In this document: positions 32,768-41,760 of the stretch, piece by piece
How positions within the stretch are numbered: position 1 is the stretch's first letter
Layout of the letters: each line of letters starts with the position of its first letter
Assembly: GCF_900113765.1 (NCBI RefSeq)
Contig: NZ_FOQO01000006.1
Coordinates: forward strand, 186,001 to 250,000
Length of the DNA: 64,000 nucleotides
Direction of reading: 5' to 3'
From: Parapedobacter indicus
GTDB taxonomy: Bacteria > Bacteroidota > Bacteroidia > Sphingobacteriales > Sphingobacteriaceae
Translations under genes and position numbers: made by a program
The notes under the pieces: generated by a model
Database searches by the model: none
What the model was told of the DNA's origin: nothing
What the model saw: the letters and a program-made list of their open reading frames with translations, nothing else

Positions 32768-35050
32768 TTATTTCTCTTTTTTGGGTAATGCATATACGAT
32801 ATACCCTTTGGGTACGTCGGATTCTGCTTTCGATTTGTCTTTCAAGCTGCCGACCGAACAGACGACCAAGTACTGCCTGCCATCCACTTCATACATGGCA
32901 GGAAGACCTCCGGGATTGCTTCTGCCCAATTCCGCAGACCACAGCATACTTCCATCATCCGTATTGTAGGCATAAACCCGTCCATCCAAGCAAGTGGAAA
33001 ACAGCAGACCTGTTGAAGTGACGACCATCCCCTTGCCTTGTGAGCCGTTGGGCATGCTCAGGTTGTTACTACCTGGTATGCTGTCGTCATTTCCCAACGG
33101 GATTTTCCATTTAATTTTACCTTCATTCAGATCATAGGCGACAATAAGCGACCAAGGCGGTGTCAGTAGGTTAGGCACCCCCAACCCCCAATTATTGGTT
33201 TCGACATATTCGGACCTCGGGCCGGTATACGCACTGGGGTAATCTGTCATGCGTTGCCCACCGGACGGTGGGAGATCAACGGGAACGCCGCCAGATGCCA
33301 CCACAGGGCCGTCGGGCAACTCCACCCTATCGTCATCCCTGTTCCCGCGCCCTCCCGGACCTCGTTGTGCTTCAGGAGTAACATAGGCGTAGATCGCCGC
33401 GATCTCCGTTTCAGTAAGGTGGGGAAAGCCGGGCATGCGACCCTTACCGACTGCCATAATACCTTTAAAGGCTTCGGCGTTCACTTTCGTGCTTAAATTT
33501 ATCAGTGTGGCCCCCAATCCGTCGATACCGGCCCGATTTTCGCCGTGGCAAGCTTGGCAATGTTGCATATACAGCGCCTTTCCCTGAGCCAACCTTTCGG
33601 GCGAAACACCGGAATTTCGCCCGCCACCAAACCCGGGGCCACCCCGCTGGGGAGCGGATTCCCGCTTTTTAAGGCTGTAAAAATCGACAAGCTCTTGCGT
33701 TTGCACATAGACAATCCCGTTTTTGGGGTCCGCAGCGGTATTGCCGAAGTTTGCTCCGCCCACCGCGCCGGGATTAGTAACCACCTCGTACTGATCCGAA
33801 AGCGGATGGAAAAGGCCATTCTTTGCGGCGGCTACCCGTGCCGTCCATTTCGCTTTATCGGCCGGCGGAAAATAAGGATTGATGTCATCAACGGTTACCA
33901 ACTGACGATTGAACGGCGGAACGACGGTCGGAAATGGCTGTGTAGGCCAAGCCGTTTCATTGGGCATATCGCTGGCAGGTACCGGCCGCTCTTCAATCGG
34001 CCATAGAGGTTTGCCCGTTACCCGGTCAAACACAAAGAGAAATCCATGTTTGGAGGCAACTGCCACGGCATCTATTTTTTTCCCACCGTGGTTGACGGTA
34101 ATTAATTGGGGGGCCGCTGTCAAGTCATAGTCCCAAATATCATGATGAACCGTCTGGAAATGCCACAGCCGTTTGCCGGTACGCGCATCCAATGCCAAGA
34201 TGCAATTGCCAAACAAATTACTGCCCGCTCTATCCGAACCGTCGTAATCATAAGTTGGGGAACCGATCGGAAAGTAAGCAATGCCCCGGTCTTCATCCAC
34301 GGAAATCTCTCCCCATGTATTGGTGCCCCCCACATACTTATATGCTTCCGCTGGCCAGGTGTCATAGCCATATTCACCGGGATGCGGAATGGTGTGGAAT
34401 ACCCATACCAGCTCCCCGGTTATGACATTGTAGGCACGAAGATGGCCCGGGCCCGAGAACAAATTTTCGCCCGGAGCGGATCCGAGAATAATCAAATCCT
34501 CGAACACCTTACCCGGTGTGGTCGATGTGGCCCGGCCAAAGGTAGCCGGGTCGCGATCCAATCCCTGCTTGAGATCGACATACCCACCCTTGCCAAACGT
34601 GGTAATCGATTTACCGGTGTTTGCATCAATCGCTTGCAACGTGTTATTCAAGCAGATCAACAACCGTTTTTCTTTTCGATCTTTACGCTGCCAGAAATTG
34701 ACGCCCCGTTGTATGATGCCCCGCAGGTTGGCATGTATCCACAGTTCCTTCCCAGTTGCGGCATCGATGGCCACTAAGGAGTTATTTTTCGCCAGCACAT
34801 ACATCACGCCATCGACAATGACTGGATTGAAGCGGTAGTTTACGTTGTCGCCAGTTGGGTATACAAAGGCAATCTCCAGTTGATTCACATTCTCCCTGGT
34901 AATCTGCTTGTAGTCGACATATTTCGAGTGGTCCGGTCCCCCGCCGTAATCACTCCACGCTTTATACCGCGTAGCGTGATCCGGATGACAGGCCCAGCAC
35001 ACGGCGAGAAATAAAGTTCCCAAAATCGCAGTTCTTTGCATGATTGTCAT
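32768..35050 (-). CDS. PQQ-dependent sugar dehydrogenase with fused cytochrome c, copy 1
   Basis: The product has 760 aa. The signal ends AVCWAC, lipoprotein-like. Quinoprotein propeller blades have W-motifs (LVAIDAATGKELWIH, ILALDARTGKRLWHFQTVHH, MLWSAELGRSNPGG). HHDIWDYDLTAAPQLI and KHGFLFVFDRVTGKPLWP are typical of membrane-free quinate/glucose-type quinoproteins. A c-type haem domain with CQACH at about residue 500 is inserted before the last blades. It should oxidise an aldose or polyol in the periplasm and pass electrons to its own haem. An ATG at 35041 is an alternative start. It is the first gene of a three-gene unit. Confidence 0.85.
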   Translation of the reverse strand: MTIMQRTAILGTLFLAVCWACHPDHATRYKAWSDYGGGPDHSKYVDYKQITRENVNQLEIAFVYPTGDNVNYRFNPVIVDGVMYVLAKNNSLVAIDAATGKELWIHANLRGIIQRGVNFWQRKDRKEKRLLICLNNTLQAIDANTGKSITTFGKGGYVDLKQGLDRDPATFGRATSTTPGKVFEDLIILGSAPGENLFSGPGHLRAYNVITGELVWVFHTIPHPGEYGYDTWPAEAYKYVGGTNTWGEISVDEDRGIAYFPIGSPTYDYDGSDRAGSNLFGNCILALDARTGKRLWHFQTVHHDIWDYDLTAAPQLITVNHGGKKIDAVAVASKHGFLFVFDRVTGKPLWPIEERPVPASDMPNETAWPTQPFPTVVPPFNRQLVTVDDINPYFPPADKAKWTARVAAAKNGLFHPLSDQYEVVTNPGAVGGANFGNTAADPKNGIVYVQTQELVDFYSLKKRESAPQRGGPGFGGGRNSGVSPERLAQGKALYMQHCQACHGENRAGIDGLGATLINLSTKVNAEAFKGIMAVGKGRMPGFPHLTETEIAAIYAYVTPEAQRGPGGRGNRDDDRVELPDGPVVASGGVPVDLPPSGGQRMTDYPSAYTGPRSEYVETNNWGLGVPNLLTPPWSLIVAYDLNEGKIKWKIPLGNDDSIPGSNNLSMPNGSQGKGMVVTSTGLLFSTCLDGRVYAYNTDDGSMLWSAELGRSNPGGLPAMYEVDGRQYLVVCSVGSLKDKSKAESDVPKGYIVYALPKKEK

Positions 35051-35219
35051 TTAGTTACAATTGGTTAAATGAAGGCTCCTCTATTAAATCGATTTAGTAA
35101 ATCACCTGTCCCATCGAAATGTCGATGAAAAAACTTCTCGTTTATTTTAGTGAACCCGAATGATATAATTGGCTATTTAAAATTTCAGTCAAGATTAATC
35201 TCACAGGCATAATAAATCA

Positions 35220-35234
35220 TTAACAAAGCATTAA
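35220..35234 (-). promoter_or_regulatory. Shared 15-mer (site 2) upstream of PQQ dehydrogenase copy 1
   Basis: TTAACAAAGCATTAA lies 170 nt ahead of the gene, with a TAATCTTG 26 nt downstream of its TTTG (35190-35197). It sits in the 271-nt gap behind the MFS gene. Same motif as 29840, 41653 and 57565. Confidence 0.45.
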
Positions 35235-35321
35235 CACCTGTTGATAGCGTTTAACAATCAACACAAATAGCTGATTATCAAAAGAAATTAAATAAACGAA
35301 GCAATGTAACTTTCGTATTAA

Positions 35322-36563
35322 CTAGGCGGTTCTTTTTATCACGATTATCGTAAGTATAGCTGAAGAAAGCAATGCAGCTGACATCAGGATATAGGATGCT
35401 CCGAAACCACCGGTATAACCATTCAGATACCCGACAATATAAGCTCCCCCAAATGAACCTAGAGCTCCCATACTGTTTATCAGCCCCAACGCTCCCCCCG
35501 CTACATTTCTTGGCAAGATCTCGGTTATTACAGCGAAGAAAGGACCATAAGGCGCATACATAGCACCTCCAGCTATTACAAGCAAAACAAAAGATAGCCA
35601 AAAATTACTGGTCCCAAGCAGGTAAGACAAGTAAAAAGCAACTGCTCCCACAAGCAGGAACGGCCAAATGAACAGTTTTCGATTCAACGTTTTATCCGAA
35701 TAATAGGATGCGCCAAGCATCGCTATAATTGCCAAGACATAAGGCACGGCCGATAGCCATCCGGTCGTAACGATGTCCATATTGGGTGCCGCTTTAATGA
35801 TCGATGGAAGCCACATTACAAAACCGTACAGTCCCAGGCTCCAAAGCAGGTATTGAAGGCATAGTAAAATTACCGCTTTGGACCGAAACGCCTCTGCATA
35901 GTTCTTGACGGCTTTTATACCTTGTTGCTCTTCACTCAATTGGTCTTCGATCGCCTTTTTTTCGGTTTCCGTCAACCAATTGGCATCTTTGGGTTTCTCA
36001 TCGATCATCTTCCACCAAATAACAGCCCATAGCATAGCTGGAAGGCCTTGTATGATAAACATCCAACGCCAACCCAATGAATCGACCAAATAACCGGAAA
36101 GGACCGACATCCACAGCACCGTTGCCGGATTGCCCAAAATCAGAAAGGTATTTGCCCGCGAACGCTCCCGTTTCGTAAACCATTGGCTCAATAGAATCAG
36201 CATGGCAGGCATTACCGCACTTTCTACCACCCCCAACATAAAGCGGATAAAAATCAATACGGAAACGTTACTCACCATCCCCGTGGCTGTCGCAAATCCT
36301 CCCCACAGGATCAATGACCAAAAAATAAGTTTCTTTGCGCTCTTATGTGCAGCGTAGTGAGCCCCCGGAATCTGGAAAAAGAAATAGCCCAGGAAGAAAA
36401 GCGAACCCAGCAGCGACGACATTCCCGGCGTAATATTCAAGTCTTCGGCCATGCCGCCTGCAGCGGCAAAACCGAAATTCGCCCGATCGAGGTAAGCAAG
36501 ACTATAGGTAATAAAAACGACCGGTATAATCCGATACCACCGTGAGGAAGCTAAGGTATTCAT
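35322..36563 (-). CDS. MFS transporter, ACS (anion:cation symporter) family
   Basis: The product has 413 aa with 12 predicted helices. The N-terminal YSLAYLDRANFGFA is the ACS-family hallmark (D-R-x-N in helix 1), FMLGVVESAVMPAMLILLSQWF and a central cytoplasmic loop (about 190-215) follow, and FFAVITEILPRNVAGGALGLINSMGALGSF is in the second half. ACS carriers import organic anions such as glucarate, galactonate, hexuronates and 2-keto-3-deoxygluconate. Being last in the unit with a ManD-like dehydratase and a PQQ dehydrogenase, it probably imports the sugar acid they make. Confidence 0.87.
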   Translation of the reverse strand: MNTLASSRWYRIIPVVFITYSLAYLDRANFGFAAAGGMAEDLNITPGMSSLLGSLFFLGYFFFQIPGAHYAAHKSAKKLIFWSLILWGGFATATGMVSNVSVLIFIRFMLGVVESAVMPAMLILLSQWFTKRERSRANTFLILGNPATVLWMSVLSGYLVDSLGWRWMFIIQGLPAMLWAVIWWKMIDEKPKDANWLTETEKKAIEDQLSEEQQGIKAVKNYAEAFRSKAVILLCLQYLLWSLGLYGFVMWLPSIIKAAPNMDIVTTGWLSAVPYVLAIIAMLGASYYSDKTLNRKLFIWPFLLVGAVAFYLSYLLGTSNFWLSFVLLVIAGGAMYAPYGPFFAVITEILPRNVAGGALGLINSMGALGSFGGAYIVGYLNGYTGGFGASYILMSAALLSSAILTIIVIKRTA

Positions 36564-36580
36564 CAGAAAATAATTTAGTT

Positions 36581-37018
36581 TTAAATTTTAACCGCCTGCC
36601 TGGCTACCAAACGCAATTTCCCTTCATTTTGAACCCATACCATCAGCACCTTAAGTTTGGCTATTCCGGGTTCTTTGCCCGCATCATGGGTATGTCCAAA
36701 CAGCTCGTGCCGCACAATGGCAGTATTGCCGACCACATCGACGGTCTGTGCGGAAAATTCCAAACTTGTAAATTTAAACTTCCCGCTCACCATCGAAGCA
36801 ATGCAAGTTTTCTGGTTCTCTATCAATCCATTGGAATGCCCGTAAGTCAACGACTCGTCCAACAATTCTTCAAATACCGCTTGGTCGGGATGCAGCATTA
36901 CTTCGCGGAACGATTCAACAGCCGCAGCCACGCTGGTTTCTGATACCCCTGTCTCACCGGGCTGATTACAGCTCGTAGCCATCGTTGCAGCCATTAATAC
37001 GATTAATGTTCTTTTCAT
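36581..37018 (-). CDS. NTF2-like (DUF4440/SnoaL-type) lipoprotein
   Basis: The product has 145 aa. The signal ends MAATMATSC, a lipobox. The domain has the cone-shaped NTF2-like pattern: an N-terminal helix VAAAVESFREVMLHPD, ELLDESLTYGHSNG, and beta strands FTSLEFSAQTVDVVGNTAIVRHELFG and KLKVLMVWVQNEGKLRLVARQ. Members in this arrangement often have no known activity and may be lyases or isomerases. It lies 11 nt after the mutarotase-like gene and 17 nt before the MFS gene. Confidence 0.75.
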   Translation of the reverse strand: MKRTLIVLMAATMATSCNQPGETGVSETSVAAAVESFREVMLHPDQAVFEELLDESLTYGHSNGLIENQKTCIASMVSGKFKFTSLEFSAQTVDVVGNTAIVRHELFGHTHDAGKEPGIAKLKVLMVWVQNEGKLRLVARQAVKI

Positions 37019-37029
37019 AACTTTTAGAT

Positions 37030-38007
37030 TTAATTTTTACCCTGATCGTATGCATACGTTATGGTCCAATTGAATGTTTGGCCAGGTTCTACCCGTACAT
37101 CAATATAGGGTTCCGGACAAACGGTTGTCGGACACGACCAAAAAACCATTTTGGAAATGGGCCTGTCGCCCGTAATTTTTACGCTGGCTCCGGTTTTAAT
37201 ATTTTGCACGGTAATAGCATAGTCAACCGATCGTCCGCCTCCTAGATCTGCAAAATAGGCTTGTTCTCCACGCTGTAACTCCCTTAGAAAAACAATTTCA
37301 TTACCTCTCAGCTTTACAATGTCGCCTAATCCTCTGGCGTCTATTGGATGTAATTTGTCTCCTGGAACTCGAATGCGATAACCCGGCCCAGCAGGCTCGC
37401 TGTCTATCACAAAAAAATTATGATTATACACCCGTGTTTCGATAACTTTTTTACCCGTGTTTTCCAAAGAATGCGTCAGCATCATTTTGGATTCCCCAGT
37501 TGGCAAGCTTACCACCTTTTTGTATACATAAGCGTAATCCGATTCTTCGAGCACATGGGTAAAGGATACCTGCTGCCTCCGGGTGTCCACGTACCAAACA
37601 CCTGGGTCCGCAAGCGTATACCGTCTATGAAATGCATACGGCTTCTCATCCGGTTTTATCAAGCTCCCCACACCGATTTTCACAAATTTACCTCCAACCT
37701 GAGTTTGTTCAAATCCGAGGGGATTAAATTCTTCTACCGGACCGACAATGCCATCGTGCCCCAAGGGATCGTGGTGAGCAAACCATTCCCCGTAATATTG
37801 ATGCCCCGCATATGCTAACTCAGGGATTACACCCGACCAGTCAAATCTTGTTCCTCGGTAATAGCCTTTGTTTATATCCGGAAGATAGATCGTTGCCTGT
37901 ATCAGCTCATTGGTGATCGTTACCTGCGGGAAGGGATGATCGGCCGGATTTGCGGCTACCGACAACAACCCCATCAATGACAATAAGCAATATAACTTCA
38001 TCCGCAT
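37030..38007 (-). CDS. Secreted galactose-mutarotase-like protein
   Basis: The product has about 325 aa with a signal peptide (LYCLLSLMGLLSVAANPA). The rest is all-beta, with TITNELIQATIYLPDINKGY, YRGTRFDWSGVI, EWFAHHDP, VYNHNFFVID and FWSCPTTVCPEPYIDVRVEPG, consistent with the galactose-mutarotase-like supersandwich fold. HNFF and EPY fall where active-site His/Glu would be expected. It starts 10 nt after the PQQ dehydrogenase stop, which suggests it interconverts anomers (or opens lactones) for that enzyme. The family call is moderate; no catalytic proof. Confidence 0.55.
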   Translation of the reverse strand: MRMKLYCLLSLMGLLSVAANPADHPFPQVTITNELIQATIYLPDINKGYYRGTRFDWSGVIPELAYAGHQYYGEWFAHHDPLGHDGIVGPVEEFNPLGFEQTQVGGKFVKIGVGSLIKPDEKPYAFHRRYTLADPGVWYVDTRRQQVSFTHVLEESDYAYVYKKVVSLPTGESKMMLTHSLENTGKKVIETRVYNHNFFVIDSEPAGPGYRIRVPGDKLHPIDARGLGDIVKLRGNEIVFLRELQRGEQAYFADLGGGRSVDYAITVQNIKTGASVKITGDRPISKMVFWSCPTTVCPEPYIDVRVEPGQTFNWTITYAYDQGKN

Positions 38008-38017
38008 AAAGGTCTTA

Positions 38018-40192
38018 TTATTTAAGCGCAAAAGCGATATAATTTCCACCAAGTTTTGCTCCTCTCGCCCCGCCTGCCGCAATCACTACATACTGCCTGC
38101 CCGCTACTTCATACGTAATCGGTGTAGCAAATCCACCGGCAGGCAATTGATATTCCCATAAAATCTCACCGGTTTTTTTATCAAATGCCCGGATTCGTTC
38201 ATCTCTTGTTGCCGCAATAAAAACCAATCCACCCGCTGTCACAATGGGACCGCCGTAACTCTCTGTTCCCGTAACGGGTATACCCTTTTCGGTCAATTCG
38301 GGGAATTCCCCAAGTGGCACCCGCCAAACGTATTCGCCCGTATTCAGATCAATTGCATTCAATGTACCCCAAGGCGGCTTTACTCCGGGGTAGCCATCCG
38401 GATCGGTTAGTCTTTCCCATACTTTTTTGACATATAAGGGCTTAAATCCAAACGATGGTGATTCGGCACGGTTTTGCGCCTTACCCTGCTGAACGCCTGT
38501 AGCGGGGCGGGATACCGCCCGTGGGTTACGTACATATTGGACAATAGCTTCTCGGTCGTCATCGGGTAAATGCTGAAAAGAGGGCATCCTTCCGGTCCCG
38601 GCCGTGACAATTTGTTTCAGTTGAGCGTGAGACATCCGATTGCCAATTTCTGCAAGGCTGGGGAACTCCAAGCCATTGCCTCTCCGATCGCCCCCATGGC
38701 AGGATGCACAGTTAATCGCATAAAGTGCATTGCCCCTGGATAAGGACGCCGTTTCCCTATTCAATGATACCGTATCGATCATTTGAAGCACCCAGGGCTC
38801 ATCGTTTGCGTTGATATACAACACCCCCTCGGGATCTGCCGCGCTCCCGCCCCACTCGGCGCCGCCGCTATAACCGAATAGCAGCGTTCCCGAAGTATCA
38901 GGTGGCGTAAATTTATGGTCCGAGCGGTATTTCAGATACTGTGCTTTGATATACGCGTGTGATTCGGGGGAAATGTCGGTAATATCCGCTTCCGTGAAAA
39001 CTTGTCTGGAAAAGGGCAAAGGCTTCAGTGGAAACTTCTGCGTGGGATAGGGATGCTCGCCCGGAAGCCCATGGGTCGGCACCGCCCTTTCTTCAACAGG
39101 AAACAGTGACTTGCCTGTTTCCCGGTCTAGCAAATATAAAAGTCCGTCTTTTGTAGCCTGCGCCACCGCATCTATCCGTTTCCCATCGTGATTTACGGTA
39201 ACCAAATTGGGTTGGCATGAGATATCTCGATCCCACAAATCGTGGTGTATGACCTGGTAATGCCATGCTAACTTTCCGGTTTGGGCATGAAGGGCCACTA
39301 CACAATTGGCAAATAGGTTGCTGCCTTTCCGGTCGCCCCCATAGAAATCGGATGCCGGTGACCCCGTACCAAAGAATACCATTCCGCGCCTTTCGTCTAC
39401 GACCATACCTGCCCAGCTGTTGGCTGCGCCTATCTTTTGGTAAGCACTATCGGGCCACGTATCGTATCCCGTTTCACCGGGATGCGGGATCGTATGAAAC
39501 ACCCAGCGTAGTTCGCCGGTGATTATGTCAAACGCGCGGACATATCCAGGGGCGGCATTGCCCGACTCCGAGACCGCCGACCCTACAATGTACACATCGC
39601 CATAGATCACCCCCGGACTCGTGGCGTTGATCGACAAGCCGACGACGTCGTTTTCCAGTCCTTTTGCGATTCCCTCATACAGGTTTACGACTCCCTGCTC
39701 GCCAAAACTTAGTACCGGTTCACCGCGAATTGCGTCAACTGCATATAAATTTGGTCCGACCGTATACAATATCCGTTTGTCTTCCCCTTTTTCCCAGTAA
39801 GCAACTCCCCTATTGACGTGAATCCTGCTTTCAGGCGGTTCGAATTTCCACGTTAATTCGCCGGTGGCCGCATTCAGCGCAAATAGTTTCAACGCAGGGG
39901 TTGTACCATACAACATACCATTGACCACAATGGGCTGGCACTGGATCTGCAGCGCCCGTGGCTGCTTGCCGGCCTCGGGTTCCTCGGCGGCATTAAACAT
40001 CCAAGCGACTTCCAATTGATCAACATTACCAGTATCGATCTGATTGAGTGGCGAATACCGATTGCCCGCCTTGTTTCCTCCATAAACAGGCCAATCCGTT
40101 CCGGTTTTGAAGGAATACGTATCCCGTTCCACGCAGGCCATATGCCCCAAACCTACAATCAGCAGGTAACTGCAAAATCTTGTTCGCGTCAC
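38018..40192 (-). CDS. PQQ-dependent sugar dehydrogenase with fused cytochrome c, copy 2
   Basis: The product has 724 aa from a GTG start at 40192, which is needed to include the signal peptide (FCSYLLIVGLGHMAC). It has propeller motifs like copy 1 (LFALNAATGELTWKFEPP, VVALHAQTGKLAWHYQVIHH, DLWDRDISCQPNLVTV, ATKDGLLYLLDRETGKSLFP) and an inserted haem domain with CASCH at about residue 494. The two copies share domain order but differ widely, so they probably oxidise different sugars. It follows the ManD-like gene by 12 nt, placing sugar oxidation and sugar-acid dehydration in one operon. Confidence 0.85.
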   Translation of the reverse strand: MTRTRFCSYLLIVGLGHMACVERDTYSFKTGTDWPVYGGNKAGNRYSPLNQIDTGNVDQLEVAWMFNAAEEPEAGKQPRALQIQCQPIVVNGMLYGTTPALKLFALNAATGELTWKFEPPESRIHVNRGVAYWEKGEDKRILYTVGPNLYAVDAIRGEPVLSFGEQGVVNLYEGIAKGLENDVVGLSINATSPGVIYGDVYIVGSAVSESGNAAPGYVRAFDIITGELRWVFHTIPHPGETGYDTWPDSAYQKIGAANSWAGMVVDERRGMVFFGTGSPASDFYGGDRKGSNLFANCVVALHAQTGKLAWHYQVIHHDLWDRDISCQPNLVTVNHDGKRIDAVAQATKDGLLYLLDRETGKSLFPVEERAVPTHGLPGEHPYPTQKFPLKPLPFSRQVFTEADITDISPESHAYIKAQYLKYRSDHKFTPPDTSGTLLFGYSGGAEWGGSAADPEGVLYINANDEPWVLQMIDTVSLNRETASLSRGNALYAINCASCHGGDRRGNGLEFPSLAEIGNRMSHAQLKQIVTAGTGRMPSFQHLPDDDREAIVQYVRNPRAVSRPATGVQQGKAQNRAESPSFGFKPLYVKKVWERLTDPDGYPGVKPPWGTLNAIDLNTGEYVWRVPLGEFPELTEKGIPVTGTESYGGPIVTAGGLVFIAATRDERIRAFDKKTGEILWEYQLPAGGFATPITYEVAGRQYVVIAAGGARGAKLGGNYIAFALK

Positions 40193-40204
40193 AGAAAAAC
40201 CAAT

Positions 40205-41578
40205 TTATGGCCGTATGATGGTACCATCGTATTTACGGATGGTCCACTTCGATCGGGTTCCAATCGGATATTTGGCTGCTTCCTTTTCATTGATATCAAC
40301 ACCCAGGCCCGGCGTTTCGTTGACGTTAAAATATCCATTTTCAATAGTCGGTGTACCGGGAAATACCTCGTGTACCCGTTCGTTAAAAAACTGCGATTCC
40401 TGGATTCCGAAGTTCCAAACGGCGATGTTGATGTTATTGTTTGCCGCATGTCCTACCGGCGACGTATCGCCCGGTCCGTGCCAAGCCGTACGGACGTTGA
40501 ACCATTCGCCGAGCCTGGCAACTTTCATGGCCGGTGTAATGCCTCCGATCTGTGAAATATGGATGCGGATAAAATCAAAAAGCTGGTCGGCCATGTAATC
40601 CCGGAACTCGTTGATATTATTAAATAATTCGCCCATGGCCAGCGGTACAGTGGTTGCTACCCGAAGCTTTTTAAACCACCCCATATTTTCCGGAGAGAAC
40701 GGATCTTCAATAAAAAATGGCCTGTATTCTTCCAACCGCTTAATCATATTGATCGCCTCAATCGGTTCGACGCGCTCATGGACGTCATGCAGCAACTCAA
40801 TATCTTCACCAAAACGCTTCCTCACTGCCTCAAACATCTTGGGCACATTCTTCAAGTAAGTACGCTGATCCATGAACTCGTCTCCCGGCTTTCCATAACC
40901 TGCCTTTTGGAAATCCGGCACGAAGTCTTTGTTCAGCCCCACCCCACCGTATCCGCCTTGCTGGATGCGGATGTGTCTGAATCCACGTTCAATGTATCGA
41001 CCTACACTTTCACATATTTCCTCGAAGTCGCGCCCACTGGCGTGTGCATAGGTATCGATGGCGAAACGTGTTTTCCCGCCTAAGAGTTGATGCACAGGAA
41101 CATTTGCACGTTTGCCTTTGATGTCCCAAAGGGCTTGATCCAATCCAGACAGGGCATTATTCAGCACCGGACCGTTTCGCCAATAGGAACTTACATAGGC
41201 CGATTGCCACATGTCTTCAATATTGTCTACATCTCTGCCCTGGCAAAATTCATTTAAATAGGTGTCAATAGCCGGTATCACAACGGCGGCGCGTTGTGTA
41301 TAGGTCGCGCAGCCTAATCCATAGAGGCCCGGCTCGGAAGTTTCCACTTTTACGATGACCAGGTTATTTCCACCGGGTGCGGTAGCGATTGCCCGAACTT
41401 TTGTGATGGTGACAGGAGCGGCTCCCCGAGCATATTGAGGTGTTTCCCGATCCAATGCGTTGCCCTTAGAAATAGACGTTCCGCCAAGCAAGCCAAACAT
41501 ACTTGCAGCCGAACCCATGCCGAGCATCTTGAGCATATCCCGGCGATTAGCGAATGTTGCGTTGTTTTTAGATTCCAT
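40205..41578 (-). CDS. Exported enolase-superfamily sugar-acid dehydratase (ManD/RspA-like)
   Basis: The product has 457 aa. A twin-arginine-type signal (NRRDMLKMLGMGSAASMFGL) precedes an enolase-superfamily domain. Metal ligands and catalytic residues follow the mannonate-dehydratase pattern: LLHDVHERVEPIEA, FFIEDPFSPEN, PLAMGELFNN, IRIHISQIGGITPAM, AWHGPGDTSPVGHAAN. It should dehydrate a sugar acid such as D-mannonate or D-gluconate to 2-keto-3-deoxygluconate, apparently outside the cytoplasm. The ATG at 41578 is chosen over an upstream TTG. It heads the unit ending with the ACS transporter; a shared 15-mer lies 75 nt upstream. Confidence 0.85.
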   Translation of the reverse strand: MESKNNATFANRRDMLKMLGMGSAASMFGLLGGTSISKGNALDRETPQYARGAAPVTITKVRAIATAPGGNNLVIVKVETSEPGLYGLGCATYTQRAAVVIPAIDTYLNEFCQGRDVDNIEDMWQSAYVSSYWRNGPVLNNALSGLDQALWDIKGKRANVPVHQLLGGKTRFAIDTYAHASGRDFEEICESVGRYIERGFRHIRIQQGGYGGVGLNKDFVPDFQKAGYGKPGDEFMDQRTYLKNVPKMFEAVRKRFGEDIELLHDVHERVEPIEAINMIKRLEEYRPFFIEDPFSPENMGWFKKLRVATTVPLAMGELFNNINEFRDYMADQLFDFIRIHISQIGGITPAMKVARLGEWFNVRTAWHGPGDTSPVGHAANNNINIAVWNFGIQESQFFNERVHEVFPGTPTIENGYFNVNETPGLGVDINEKEAAKYPIGTRSKWTIRKYDGTIIRP

Positions 41579-41652
41579 ATTGGTCAATGGTTTTAAGAAT
41601 TGGTATCATGCGATTTATCGTCGCAAATTTTCCCAAGACTAAAACAAATCCG

Positions 41653-41667
41653 ATAACAAAGCATTAA
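41653..41667 (-). promoter_or_regulatory. Shared 15-mer (site 3) upstream of the sugar-acid dehydratase unit
   Basis: ATAACAAAGCATTAA lies 75 nt ahead of the ManD-like gene, with TAGTCTTG downstream at 41634-41641. One base differs from site 2. Confidence 0.45.
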
Positions 41668-41760
41668 TAAAAGCTTAATGACGCGGTGAGGTCGAACCTA
41701 TTCCACCTAAAAACCTCGGCGCTAGGCAATAAAAATCACACAAGAAAATGATCGAAAAAA

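Noticed and set aside
34106..34777. 223-codon plus-strand frame
   Set aside because: Opposite PQQ dehydrogenase copy 1 and without recognisable motifs.
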